A DNA stretch of 64,000 nucleotides from Ligilactobacillus sp900765635 (lineage in GTDB: Bacteria > Bacillota > Bacilli > Lactobacillales > Lactobacillaceae), in contig NZ_CASCJC010000001.1 in assembly GCF_949152225.1 (NCBI RefSeq), positions 186,001-250,000 of the forward strand, read 5' to 3'. Positions within the stretch are counted from its first letter, which is position 1. The number at the start of each line of letters is the position of its first letter. The notes below the pieces were generated by a model. That model was not told the origin of the DNA and ran no database searches. It saw nothing but the letters and a program-made list of their open reading frames with translations. Shown here piece after piece: positions 8,295 to 17,627 of this stretch. The position numbers were made by a program, and so were the translations under genes.

Positions 8295-10784
8295 TTGTTT
8301 ATTTTAACTTTTATTATAGGAATCTTTATACTATCTATTTTAGGTGGAGAACCGTTTGGCACAGGAACATTAGCTATTATGGATGCTAATATTCAATATG
8401 TTGATTTTTTTGGATATTTACATGATATCTTATTAGGGAAAAATAGTGCCTTATATACATTAAGTAATCTGTTGGGCGGGGATCCTATATCAATAATTAG
8501 CTATTATTTACTATCACCATTTAACTTATTATTAATGTTTTTTAGTAAATCAGAGATTCCACTATTTTTTAATATAGTAGTTTTATTAAAATGGGCTACA
8601 TCAGCAACCACATTTGCAATATTTATTATAAAAAGATTCGAAAATAAAATTAGTTACTTATTTACTACTATTTTTTCAATAAGTTACGCTTTTATGCAAT
8701 ATAATATATCGCAATCAAGTAATTTAATGTGGTTAGATGGCGTATATATGCTTCCTTTAATTGCTCTAGGTGTTTACTATGCAGTAAATAAAAATGATAT
8801 CAAATTATTAAGTATATCAGTTGGTTTGACAATTATTTTTAATTGGTATGCCGGTGTGATGAATTGCTTATTTTCAGCGATACTGCTCATATTTGAATTA
8901 TTATGTAAAAATCAAGAAGAAGGCACAAGTAATATCAAAAATTACAGTAAATCAATTATTAGTTATGCGATTGGTATGTTCTTAGGAATTATGTTAAGTG
9001 CTATAATCTTTTTACCTACAGTTATCGCTTTAAGATCAGGGACCCGTGGTGCGTTTGATTTAGAATTATTTAGTCTAAAGTTATTAGGAAATCCATTGAA
9101 TATTTTAAAAAGTTATACTATCGGAACGATAAGTTCTTTAGGAAATAGTGCTTTATATTCCGGAAGCTTAGCGTTGATTATGGGATTATTAATTCCATTT
9201 TATGCATCGAAGATACGCGAAAAATTAGCATATGTATTTTTGTTGGTTGCATCGGTAATGATTTTATATTGGAATCCATTATATGTTGTATTCTCATTAT
9301 TTAAGCAAGTAGATAGCTATGTGTATAGATGTTCGTATTTAGTATGTTTTGTATTATTATTTTGTGCAACAACAACATCTAAGAAGTTGATGCAATCCGA
9401 TAGGCAGTTATCAAATGTAATATTTTTTGGAGTAATTATTTCTGGTGTAGTTTATTTTTTAAATTATCCTTTGGTAAGTACAAACTCACAAAATATTAAG
9501 CTGACTATAATATTTATGCTTGTTCTTTCTATCTTATTAGTAACATACATTAAATTTAAGAAATTAAGATTAGTTTGTGGAATTACAGTTTTAATTTTTT
9601 CCGTGGGAGAAGTAAGTCTTAATATGTATCAATTATTTTCTGAAACTTATAAGTTAACTGATGGACAAAGTTTCAGTCAATATGAGAAAAGTCAAGAAAG
9701 ACAAATTGAAGAAATAAAAAACAACGATTCGGGTGTGTATAGGATTAGTCAATTACTGAATAGAGGTCAGATTGTTGGAGGCTTAACAGCAAATTATAAT
9801 GAATCTTTAGCTTTTAATTATTTCTCACTTGCTGGGTATTCTTCAAGTCCTGAGGTAGAAACAATGAATCTATTAAATAATTTAGGATACAGAAGCGAGC
9901 AAGATAGAATTACTGTTGTAAATACTTCAATCTTATCATCAGATTCATTATTGGGAGTTAAGTATATTTTGGCGAATAATCAAATTGGGAATTTAGAAAA
10001 AGTAAATGGAGATGAACGGATAAATAATAAATACATTTATAAAAACCAATATTCATTACCTATGGCATTTGCGTGGGATTATAAAAACACTAATTCTATT
10101 CAATATTACAATACTTTTGACTATCAAAATGAATTATATAGTAAAATATTAGGTGAAAATATTAAACTTTATACACCAATAGAATATACGGCGAAAAATG
10201 TAGAACATGGGATTGAGTATACATTAAAATTACCATCTGGGCATTATATGTTCTATGGAAATATACCATGGAACCGTTGGATAAATAATTGTCAGATAAT
10301 TTTTGCAGATAATTCAAGTATTCAATATGCAGGATGGTTATCTCAAGGAGTATTTAATATTCCTACTAGTAATACGTCTTCAACAATAGTAACTATGAAG
10401 GCAAATGATTCATTAATGATTCAAATTCCACAATTTTATGCTTTAAATTTAGATAATTTGAAATATGTACATGATAAAATTGCAAAAAAATCGGCTCTAT
10501 TGGATATACAAGGTTCCAAAATAACAACTACAGTGAAGAATTCTGAAAATAATTCGTTATTTATATCAATACCTTATAATAAAAACTGGAATGTTACTAT
10601 TAATGGAAAATATGTTTCAGTTGATAAAGTAGCTAATAGTTTAATGAGTATTCCTCTAGAGAATGGAAAAAATAAAATTGTATTGACTTACAATAATAAA
10701 ACTATTGGATGGGGAATTATAGTAACTATTGTAGGGATTGTGTTTCTTATTATTAAGGAAAAATTATATCGTAGAAAAATTTAG
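8295..10784 (+). CDS. YfhO-family membrane protein, likely lipid-linked-sugar glycosyltransferase; natural start out of frame
   Basis: This YfhO-family protein has about 830 residues. The first 440 hold about 12 membrane segments, then a large extracytoplasmic region, then one last membrane segment before a basic tail. Typical features are the early GGEPFGTGTLAIMDANIQYVDFF region in pieces, LLGGDPISIISYYLLSP, and a C-terminal domain with ISIPYNKNWNVTINGK. Known YfhO proteins are GT-C enzymes that glycosylate lipoteichoic or wall teichoic acid outside the cell from undecaprenyl-phosphate sugars. The in-frame start at 8295 is a TTG without a ribosome site inside the first membrane helix. The likely true start is the ATG at 8248, joined through a one-base slip at the T10 tract. 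The gene follows a terminator, so it is probably its own unit. Confidence 0.85.
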   Translation: MFILTFIIGIFILSILGGEPFGTGTLAIMDANIQYVDFFGYLHDILLGKNSALYTLSNLLGGDPISIISYYLLSPFNLLLMFFSKSEIPLFFNIVVLLKWATSATTFAIFIIKRFENKISYLFTTIFSISYAFMQYNISQSSNLMWLDGVYMLPLIALGVYYAVNKNDIKLLSISVGLTIIFNWYAGVMNCLFSAILLIFELLCKNQEEGTSNIKNYSKSIISYAIGMFLGIMLSAIIFLPTVIALRSGTRGAFDLELFSLKLLGNPLNILKSYTIGTISSLGNSALYSGSLALIMGLLIPFYASKIREKLAYVFLLVASVMILYWNPLYVVFSLFKQVDSYVYRCSYLVCFVLLFCATTTSKKLMQSDRQLSNVIFFGVIISGVVYFLNYPLVSTNSQNIKLTIIFMLVLSILLVTYIKFKKLRLVCGITVLIFSVGEVSLNMYQLFSETYKLTDGQSFSQYEKSQERQIEEIKNNDSGVYRISQLLNRGQIVGGLTANYNESLAFNYFSLAGYSSSPEVETMNLLNNLGYRSEQDRITVVNTSILSSDSLLGVKYILANNQIGNLEKVNGDERINNKYIYKNQYSLPMAFAWDYKNTNSIQYYNTFDYQNELYSKILGENIKLYTPIEYTAKNVEHGIEYTLKLPSGHYMFYGNIPWNRWINNCQIIFADNSSIQYAGWLSQGVFNIPTSNTSSTIVTMKANDSLMIQIPQFYALNLDNLKYVHDKIAKKSALLDIQGSKITTTVKNSENNSLFISIPYNKNWNVTINGKYVSVDKVANSLMSIPLENGKNKIVLTYNNKTIGWGIIVTIVGIVFLIIKEKLYRRKI

Positions 10785-10787
10785 AAT

Positions 10788-11270
10788 AAAGATTTTGTCA
10801 AATTGGACTGATGAAGTAGTCGTCAAAGGTTGAAGTTATAAATTTTAATCTTTGAGCTCTCTTTACTGGAATTTTCCAGTGAGGAGGGCTTTTTTGTTGG
10901 CTTATTTTGGAAAGAAAAAACATTTAAATAAGCCTATTCAAAGACTTGATTTGAATACTTTTATTTATAATTAATTAGGTTGTTAATAAGAAAAATCCGC
11001 AACCGCATATTGAAAAAACTACGAAAGCCATAGCTAAGGCGTTTTAAAGTTTTGCTATGTGTATGCAGACTTTCGAGTTTAGCGTTGGAATATTGCTTTG
11101 TTAAAGCTAGACGGATGCCTTGTTCATAGTCTAAAAATGCTTTTTTTAATGGTATGAAGTAATTTGAAAAATATTTTTGGTTGTTTTTGTATGATAAGCC
11201 CAAAGCAGTTTGTGGGAGTACTGATAAGCTACTTTGAGTACGATAGAAATTGTAAGTAAACAATCGATGA
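10788..11270 (-). mobile_element. ISL3-family insertion sequence relic (copy 1)
   Basis: A minus-strand 100-residue fragment at 10961-11263 matches the C-terminal part of ISL3-type transposases: LTKQYSNAKLESLHTHSKTLKRLSYGFRSFFNMR in pieces, ending in basic residues. Just upstream on the minus strand a DVID-like remnant is visible in another frame, so the rest is decayed. Near 10790 an ISL3-like end (TTTTGTCAAATTGGACTGAT) is seen. Between that end and the fragment lies a 14-base-pair hairpin followed by TTTTTT (about 10854-10896). A diverged copy of the whole stretch lies at 14026-14450 in the same orientation. The stretch 11286-11580 shows no gene that I can support. Confidence 0.75.
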
Positions 11271-11580
11271 CATCAGATTTAGTTAGGATATCCTATTTAA
11301 AATTAATCCGATTTTTGTATGTTGTGTAATTTAGTTTATCTTCTGATTTTAAAAGTAGTCGATATAATGGTTAACGGATTAGTACTTTTTTATGAACAAG
11401 TTAGCTTATTTTGCAAAAAGCTTTAAGATAAGTTTTTAAAACGAGTCAAAAAAGAAGTTTTAGAAACTTATTTTTTATGGATAAACAAGGACGAAATAAG
11501 TTGTCAATAAAGAATTTATATGTTTAAAAACTCTGGAAATTTTTTTAGTATATTTCGTTATTTGACATTTATATTTAATC

Positions 11581-11609
11581 TTGACAATTTCTTAAATACT
11601 CTCTAAAGT
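11581..11609 (+). promoter_or_regulatory. Promoter of the lysozyme gene
   Basis: TTGACA at 11581-11586 and TAAAGT at 11604-11609 are 17 bases apart. The gene start at 11654 and its AAAAGGGG ribosome site follow at a normal distance. A second TTGACA at 11562 lies just upstream without a good partner. Confidence 0.65.
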
Positions 11610-11653
11610 AGAAGTGTTTAGAACGATATTTTGTAAAAGGGGTCTAAATTAAT

Positions 11654-13954
11654 ATGAAAAGAAACTATGTTAAAACACTTAGTTTTTTATTGGTATTGGG
11701 TGGATCGATGATTATGGCTGGAACAAAAGTTAATGCAGACATTGTTCCATCTAGCACACTGTTAGCTCCACCAAAAGATGCAAATAAGCAAGTTGAAAAA
11801 TTTAATACAACAATGCAATTGAGTTTTGAGCCAAGAGCAACAGGAACAGATCGATTTGCTGTAGGAGATACAAAGTATACACATGTAGATGCGGTTGATA
11901 TTGCTTCTTATCAATACCAGATGACTTTAGCTGATTTTCAAAAACTTAAAGCAGCGGGAGTTAAGACGGCGATTGTTAAGATTAGTGAAGGAACATATTA
12001 TGTTAATCCATATGCAAGAAAACAAATATCCTTAGCTCGCCAAGCTGGACTTAACATTGCAGTTTATCATTATGCTACATACAATAATGCAAATTCAGGA
12101 TTAGATGAAGGTAGGTATGCGGCGAAAACAATGAAGTCTCTAGGTCTTGGCACAGGGACATTAGTTTTTTCTGATATAGAAGATAATTCTACTCTTAGCT
12201 CTCAGGTAAAAGATGGTACTAATGCTTTTTGGCAAGGATTGAAAGAATCTGGATATACTAATTATGCGATATATACTTATCAGTATTATCAATATAGAGA
12301 TGCAGTAATTTCTACTGTTGGTAAGAATAGAACATGGATTGCACAATATCCATATAGTCCAACCAAAAATGGTTATTATGAACAGCAATGGAGAAATGAA
12401 GGCTATGGGGCTTGGCAATTCTCATCGACAGCATATATTGCAGGGGGAAATTATACCGGAAGCATAGATGTCTCTCGTGATTATAATGGTTTGTTAACAG
12501 GAACACCATTGTCTACCAATGTAGGTGTTGTAGATGCTGCGTATATTAATGGAAAATCTTTCCATATAAGCGGATGGCATGCAGCTGATGCTGCGGAAAC
12601 ACAAAAGAATGCATATATTATTGCTTATGATTCGACAGATAACAGAGAAATTGGTAGAGTTAAATATGAGCCAAGCTTACGCCAAGATGTTGCTAATTCT
12701 GATTATGGTTATTTGTATAACGCTAAGTATAGTGGATATAGTGTGGATATTCCTATCCCAGATGGATATCAAATCTCAGGTAAAAATATTCAATTTATTA
12801 TGAGATATTCAGCGGATACTAATGGAAATAGTAATTATACAGATAAGTGGTCTCAAAAATATAAATTTAGTAGTAATTATTATAATATAGACAATTTTAG
12901 TATAGAGAATGGAATTGTTAATGTTTCAGGCTGGCATATTTCAGATGCATCAAGTGGATATTCTAATCCATATATATTAATTTATGATGCAACAACTGGA
13001 AAAGAAATAACAAAGCGTGTAAAATATAATCCGATTGAACGAATGGATGTCTCAGCTGCCTATCCTCATGTATATAATTCGGCTAAAAGTGGATTTGATT
13101 TACAAATTCCATTGACTAATAAGAATATAGCTGGTCACAAAATACAAGTGATTATGAGATATTCTGATAATGCAGATACAGGAGAAGGAAGCTTTCAAGA
13201 TATTTATTCTAATGCATATACGATGCCAAATGAAAACAAATATTGGATAGATAATTTCAATATTGATTCAGATAATGTTGTACACGTTTCTGGATGGCAT
13301 ATTTCGGATGCATCTAGAGAATTAAATAATCCGTATATATTAATTTATGATGCAACAACGGGAAAAGAGATAACAAAGCGTGTAAAATATAATCCGATTG
13401 AACGAATGGATGTCTCAGCTGCCTATCCTAATGTATATAATTCGGCTAAAAGTGGATTTGATTTACAGATTCCATTGACTAATAAGAATATAGCTGGTCA
13501 CAAAATACAAGTGATTATGAGATATTCTGATAATGCAGATACAGGAGAAGGAAGCTTTCAAGATATTTATTCTAATGCATATACGATGCCAAATGAAAAC
13601 AAATATTGGATAGATAATTTCAATATTGATTCAGATAATGTTGTACACGTTTCTGGATGGCATATTTCGGATGCATCTAGAGAATTAAATAATCCGTATA
13701 TATTAATTTATGATGCAACAACGGGAAAAGAGATAACAAAGCGTGTAAAATATAATCCGATTGAACGAATGGATGTCTCAGCTGCCTATCCTAATGTATA
13801 TAATTCGGCTGAAAGTGGATTTGATTTACAAATTCCATTGACTAATAAGAATATAGCTGGTCACAAAATACAAGTGATTATGAGATATTCTGATAATGCA
13901 GATACAGGAGAAGGAAATTTTCAAGATAGTTGGTCGCAAGAATTTATACAATAG
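11654..13954 (+). CDS. Secreted GH25 lysozyme with four C-terminal repeats
   Basis: This 766-residue exported muramidase is predicted to cut the MurNAc-GlcNAc bond of peptidoglycan. Residues 1-28 are a signal peptide ending in VNA. Residues about 75-280 are a GH25 domain with DIASYQ (Asp82), VKISEG, the catalytic FSDIED (Asp174, Glu176), WIAQY and WQFSS followed by IDVSRDYNG. Residues about 290-766 are four repeats of 119-121 residues, each containing SGWH, a YI.IYD strand, a V.Y.P...R.DV motif and I..IMRYS. The last three are nearly identical at DNA level. The repeats may bind the cell wall or surface glycan, but I do not recognise the family. No holin or phage genes are near, so a housekeeping autolysin or a bacteriolysin is more likely than a prophage lysin. 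The gene is flanked by two IS relics. Confidence 0.9.
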   Translation: MKRNYVKTLSFLLVLGGSMIMAGTKVNADIVPSSTLLAPPKDANKQVEKFNTTMQLSFEPRATGTDRFAVGDTKYTHVDAVDIASYQYQMTLADFQKLKAAGVKTAIVKISEGTYYVNPYARKQISLARQAGLNIAVYHYATYNNANSGLDEGRYAAKTMKSLGLGTGTLVFSDIEDNSTLSSQVKDGTNAFWQGLKESGYTNYAIYTYQYYQYRDAVISTVGKNRTWIAQYPYSPTKNGYYEQQWRNEGYGAWQFSSTAYIAGGNYTGSIDVSRDYNGLLTGTPLSTNVGVVDAAYINGKSFHISGWHAADAAETQKNAYIIAYDSTDNREIGRVKYEPSLRQDVANSDYGYLYNAKYSGYSVDIPIPDGYQISGKNIQFIMRYSADTNGNSNYTDKWSQKYKFSSNYYNIDNFSIENGIVNVSGWHISDASSGYSNPYILIYDATTGKEITKRVKYNPIERMDVSAAYPHVYNSAKSGFDLQIPLTNKNIAGHKIQVIMRYSDNADTGEGSFQDIYSNAYTMPNENKYWIDNFNIDSDNVVHVSGWHISDASRELNNPYILIYDATTGKEITKRVKYNPIERMDVSAAYPNVYNSAKSGFDLQIPLTNKNIAGHKIQVIMRYSDNADTGEGSFQDIYSNAYTMPNENKYWIDNFNIDSDNVVHVSGWHISDASRELNNPYILIYDATTGKEITKRVKYNPIERMDVSAAYPNVYNSAESGFDLQIPLTNKNIAGHKIQVIMRYSDNADTGEGNFQDSWSQEFIQ
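12572..13951 (+). repeat. Tandem 363-base repeats within the lysozyme gene
   Basis: The anchor GGmTGGCAT occurs at 12572, 12929, 13292 and 13655, giving spacings of 357, 363 and 363 bases. The first unit is diverged. The units starting at 12929, 13292 and 13655 are close to identical over long stretches; the 13292 and 13655 units differ at only a few bases. This points to recent unequal recombination, and copy number may vary between strains. Confidence 0.93.
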
Positions 13955-14025
13955 TATATAATAATATTTAATGAATGTAAGAGATGATAAGAACTTGTGT
14001 CAGAATTTTCTCCGAAAAGCTATGA

Positions 14026-14450
14026 AATAAAGACTCTTAGTCAAAGTGGACTGATAGAGCAGTCATCAAAAATTAAAGTTATTAATTTTGATTTTTGAGC
14101 TCTCTTTGCTGGTTTTACCAGTGAGGAGGGCTTTTTTGTTGGCTTATTTCGGAAAGAAAAAACACTTAAATAAGCCTATCCAAAGACTTAATTTGAATAT
14201 TTTTATTTATAACTAATTAGGATGTTAATAAGAAAAATGCACAACCGTATATTGAAACCATAGTTAAGGCGTTTTAAAGTCTTGGTATGTGTATGAAGAC
14301 TTTTGTGTTTAGAGTTGGAATATTTGTTTGTTAAAGCTAGGCAGATCCTTTATTTATATAAAAAAATGTTTATTTTATGAAGTTCCGTAGATATTTCACG
14401 AAGTAATTGAAAAACATCGGGTTGCTTTTTGTGATAAGTATAGATTAGCT
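14026..14450 (-). mobile_element. ISL3-family insertion sequence relic (copy 2)
   Basis: This is a diverged direct copy of 10788-11220. It shares the ISL3-like end (TTAGTCAAAGTGGACTGAT near 14038), the hairpin with CTGG/CCAG core followed by TTTTTT (about 14098-14138), and the decayed transposase C-terminus on the minus strand, readable as TLKRLNYGFN and then ending in KK-poor, IN-rich residues. Relative to copy 1 it has a 12-base in-frame deletion. No open frame of useful length remains. The two copies bracket the lysozyme gene in the same orientation. The gap 14451-14580 shows nothing else that I can support. Confidence 0.68.
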
Positions 14451-14583
14451 TATTGATAATATTCATTTGTTAACTAACTTTAAATGTGGAGTTGGATAAA
14501 TAATGTTTAACCTGTGTGGACATGGAAGTATGTTATCGAGTTTATTCTAACTGAATATCGTTAAATTTACTTTTTGAAAGGTA

Positions 14584-14621
14584 TAAAAAATCAGGACTGT
14601 TAAAAATGTTAACAGTCCTGA
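14584..14621 (-). terminator. Terminator of the acyltransferase/LTA-synthase-like gene
   Basis: CAGGACTGTTAA pairs with TTAACAGTCCTG around a short loop. On the minus strand it is followed by a T run, 40 bases past the stop codon. Confidence 0.8.
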
Positions 14622-14662
14622 AAAATTGAATTAAATATTATCGATTATTTTTTGTTTTAAAA

Positions 14663-17512
14663 TTATTTGATTTTTTGTTGTGCCCATTGAGCACTGAATT
14701 GCTTACCGATTAATAAGTCGTATTGGATAAGACGATAGTCATATAATAATTGTTGTTGTTTAGGTGTTAAATCGTTTTCTTTGATAAATTTATTATCTTG
14801 ATTTATTAAAAGACTGTCGGACCCTATATCTGCTCCAGTTATATTAGTACTGATGGTAGGTAATTCTTTAGAAACTTCTGTTAGTAATGCATAATATGGA
14901 GTAACTTTGTTATTTCCAACTTCCAATGCTAAGGCAGGAAATTCATATGGTCCAACTATTGGATTATCTAATTTTACAGTAGATCGATTGCTATATATAA
15001 AATAATCTGTTTCATGCATAGTCAGAGCATCTTTTTGAGGATTAAGGTTTGAATAGATTCCTGGTAGATGATCTCCGTACCATACAACAGTAATAGGTTT
15101 ATCAATCTGGTTTATTTTATCTATAAAGTTTTTTAAAGCAACATCTGTCTTACTGATACCTTCAATATATCCTTCTATTTTTGAATTATTTTCGGATGTT
15201 ACTGCTGCGCCACTTATTTTAAAATCGTTTTGATCATATTTTGCTATATCATACGGTTGATGATTTTGCATGGTTGATAATTGAATAAACGTAGAACCAC
15301 TATTATTGGTAATTTGTTTTAGTAATTCTTCATAGGCAGATTCATCTGAAATAACTGAACTATTTCCTAGTCTATCAGTAAAAGATAATTTATCTTTACT
15401 ATCTATATGATAAAAATGTTGAAAACCATATTTGTTAAATACTCCAATTCTGTTATAGAGATTTGCTGTATACGGATGAATGGCAATTTTATTATCAAAT
15501 AGATTGGTAATGTTAGGAGCAATTTGTTGTCCAGGGACAATTTGATAGTATGGGGTTCCAGCATTTGGAACCAAGTTTCCTTGAGCCATACCGGATAAGG
15601 CCTGCCACTCCATGTTAGCAGTACCTCCGCCTAGTCCAGAGCTGACCATTAAACCGGATGAAGTTTGTTGTTTAAGATTTGTAATAAAAGGAATAGGATT
15701 ATGATCGATATTCAATCCTGGAATGCGACTAGGATCACTAAAACTTTCACTTAAAATAAATACAACAGTTTGATTTTTTAGTGAGTTTGTTCGTTGCTGA
15801 TTAATCTTGTTTGCGATTTTTGTGTATTTACGTTCTATATTCTTAATAGTAGTTTCATTATAGTTAGCTGGTTTTTTCATAGGACTACCTATAAAATCAT
15901 TTGCAAATTGCAAGATAGGCCCATTTATTTTTGCACTTCCAGTTATATCCCAAGGAGTATCTTGATATTGTATGGCTTTAAATACCATAGTGCGTATTGT
16001 ATTTGAATCATTTTTCCAAAATATTATTACTAGAAAACTTAAAGCCAGCAAGAATGTTAATATTCTTCTTTTAATTATTGGGTGTCTATACTTCATTTTA
16101 GGTTCTATTTTTCTTGAAACAATAACTGTTACTGCTAACAGTACTATTATAGATCCTATAACAGTATATATGGTTCCATGATTAACTAAGCTCATAATTT
16201 CAGGAAGATTTGATATAAATACCAAATCTGAGTGGAGAATAGGTTCATTGCGTATAGTCATTTTTAGATATTCTGCGACGGTTATTAATGTGGATACTAA
16301 AATAATGATAGATACTGAATAAATATATTTATTCGTTAATATGTACAACAAATAAAATACTGCCAAATAAATTAAACATGTGATAAATATTTTAGAACCT
16401 TGATATAATATGACAGAATTAAGTAAATCAATATTCACTTTAGCTTCCGTAGCTCGAACAACTAGAAATTGAATGACAGTTAAAAAATATATAATTAGGG
16501 TAATCAAAATAAGTCGTTTATTTTCAAAGATTATTTTCTTACAATTATTAAAGAGACTTACTAGATCAGAACTATCCGTAATATTATATTTTTTAACAAT
16601 TTTTTTAAATATGGGCAATTGTAATATAAATTTTATTGCAAAAAATGAGAATAAAACACTTAAATATATATATAAAATATTTTTTGTGATAGCTATACTC
16701 CAGTGTTTGAATGAAGTATTAGTTTCAATAGACCAGTTAACCTTAATAAAATTAGCGAAAATTGGAGTATGAATCAAAAAATAAGTATTGAAAATTAACA
16801 AGTTTAGATTAGTATATGTATTTTCGTTATTTATATTTTTATAAATATTAAAAGTAATAACAGATATTAAAAAAGATAGTATAGAATATTGAGATAAGAT
16901 ATTTTTTTCGAAATTGGTAGGATTTTGGATTGTTGGAAGATACTTAATGATTATCCAAGTGATTCCAAGAAAAACTAAAAGTATAATTAAATCTTTTAAA
17001 ATTTTGTGTGTTTTGTTTGGATTATTCCAGAGTATACCTAAGATAAAGAGTAAAGAAATCCAAACAATATTCGTGCCAGACGAAATTGACCAAATGTTTT
17101 GGCCAAAAACAAGAGGAGAAACAATGATAAACCATACTAATATAAAAGTAATGGCTTGTTTTTGCTTATCTGACCAAAGGTTAATTTTTTTTGCAAGCGG
17201 TGAACCAAAGATGTAGCAAAGTAATAATGATGATGCAAAAGGATAAATATTACGACTTATTGGAAAAATTAACCCTAAAATATCACGATATGAAAAATTT
17301 TTAACATAGCAGATTAAAATTATTAGACAAAGGATTGTTAAAGAATAATAAGCTAAAACAATTTTAGGAAGTTTTCCTAAAGGATTATTGTCCTTGCTAA
17401 TTGTTGAGCCTATATAAAGTGCTAAAAAATTATAGCTGATATTGCTTAAGGTGAGCAAAAATTGATATATATTTTTTGAGAATTTAATATATAATATTAT
17501 GAGAAGTAACAT
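14663..17512 (-). CDS. LTA-synthase-like membrane sulfatase-fold protein fused to an N-truncated acyltransferase-3 region
   Basis: The protein has 949 residues. Residues about 330-500 are membrane segments and about 580-880 an LtaS-type sulfatase-fold domain with SESFSDPS (metal Glu), GGGTANMEW (Thr nucleophile position) and WYGDHLPG (metal Asp-His). Such domains transfer glycerol-phosphate or related groups outside the membrane. Residues 1-320 resemble the middle and end of the acyltransferase-3 family: FPISRNIYPFASSLLLCY, LAKKINLWSDKQKQ and a late NTYFLIHTP. The first acyltransferase helices, with the catalytic His, are absent. Stop codons (TAA, TAG) lie in frame directly before the ATG and no clear ribosome site is seen, so the 5' end may be lost. 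Its neighbour, the GT2 gene, diverges from it 115 bases away. The sulfatase part is firm; the acyltransferase reading is by motif. Confidence 0.75.
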   Translation of the reverse strand: MLLLIILYIKFSKNIYQFLLTLSNISYNFLALYIGSTISKDNNPLGKLPKIVLAYYSLTILCLIILICYVKNFSYRDILGLIFPISRNIYPFASSLLLCYIFGSPLAKKINLWSDKQKQAITFILVWFIIVSPLVFGQNIWSISSGTNIVWISLLFILGILWNNPNKTHKILKDLIILLVFLGITWIIIKYLPTIQNPTNFEKNILSQYSILSFLISVITFNIYKNINNENTYTNLNLLIFNTYFLIHTPIFANFIKVNWSIETNTSFKHWSIAITKNILYIYLSVLFSFFAIKFILQLPIFKKIVKKYNITDSSDLVSLFNNCKKIIFENKRLILITLIIYFLTVIQFLVVRATEAKVNIDLLNSVILYQGSKIFITCLIYLAVFYLLYILTNKYIYSVSIIILVSTLITVAEYLKMTIRNEPILHSDLVFISNLPEIMSLVNHGTIYTVIGSIIVLLAVTVIVSRKIEPKMKYRHPIIKRRILTFLLALSFLVIIFWKNDSNTIRTMVFKAIQYQDTPWDITGSAKINGPILQFANDFIGSPMKKPANYNETTIKNIERKYTKIANKINQQRTNSLKNQTVVFILSESFSDPSRIPGLNIDHNPIPFITNLKQQTSSGLMVSSGLGGGTANMEWQALSGMAQGNLVPNAGTPYYQIVPGQQIAPNITNLFDNKIAIHPYTANLYNRIGVFNKYGFQHFYHIDSKDKLSFTDRLGNSSVISDESAYEELLKQITNNSGSTFIQLSTMQNHQPYDIAKYDQNDFKISGAAVTSENNSKIEGYIEGISKTDVALKNFIDKINQIDKPITVVWYGDHLPGIYSNLNPQKDALTMHETDYFIYSNRSTVKLDNPIVGPYEFPALALEVGNNKVTPYYALLTEVSKELPTISTNITGADIGSDSLLINQDNKFIKENDLTPKQQQLLYDYRLIQYDLLIGKQFSAQWAQQKIK

Positions 17513-17627
17513 ATTCTAAGATTAATGAATTGCCAAAAACTTTATGATAGCATTATAATAGCAATATTAAATATTTTATTAATTATGTGAAAGGACTATT
17601 CTATTTGAATAGAACTAAGGTATTATT

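Noticed and set aside
12572..13951. A CRISPR-like repeat array
   Set aside because: The repeats are 363 bases long, in frame and contiguous with no spacers, so they are protein repeats.
11654..13954. A prophage endolysin
   Set aside because: There is a classical signal peptide and no holin, tail or other phage gene nearby; the flanks are IS relics.
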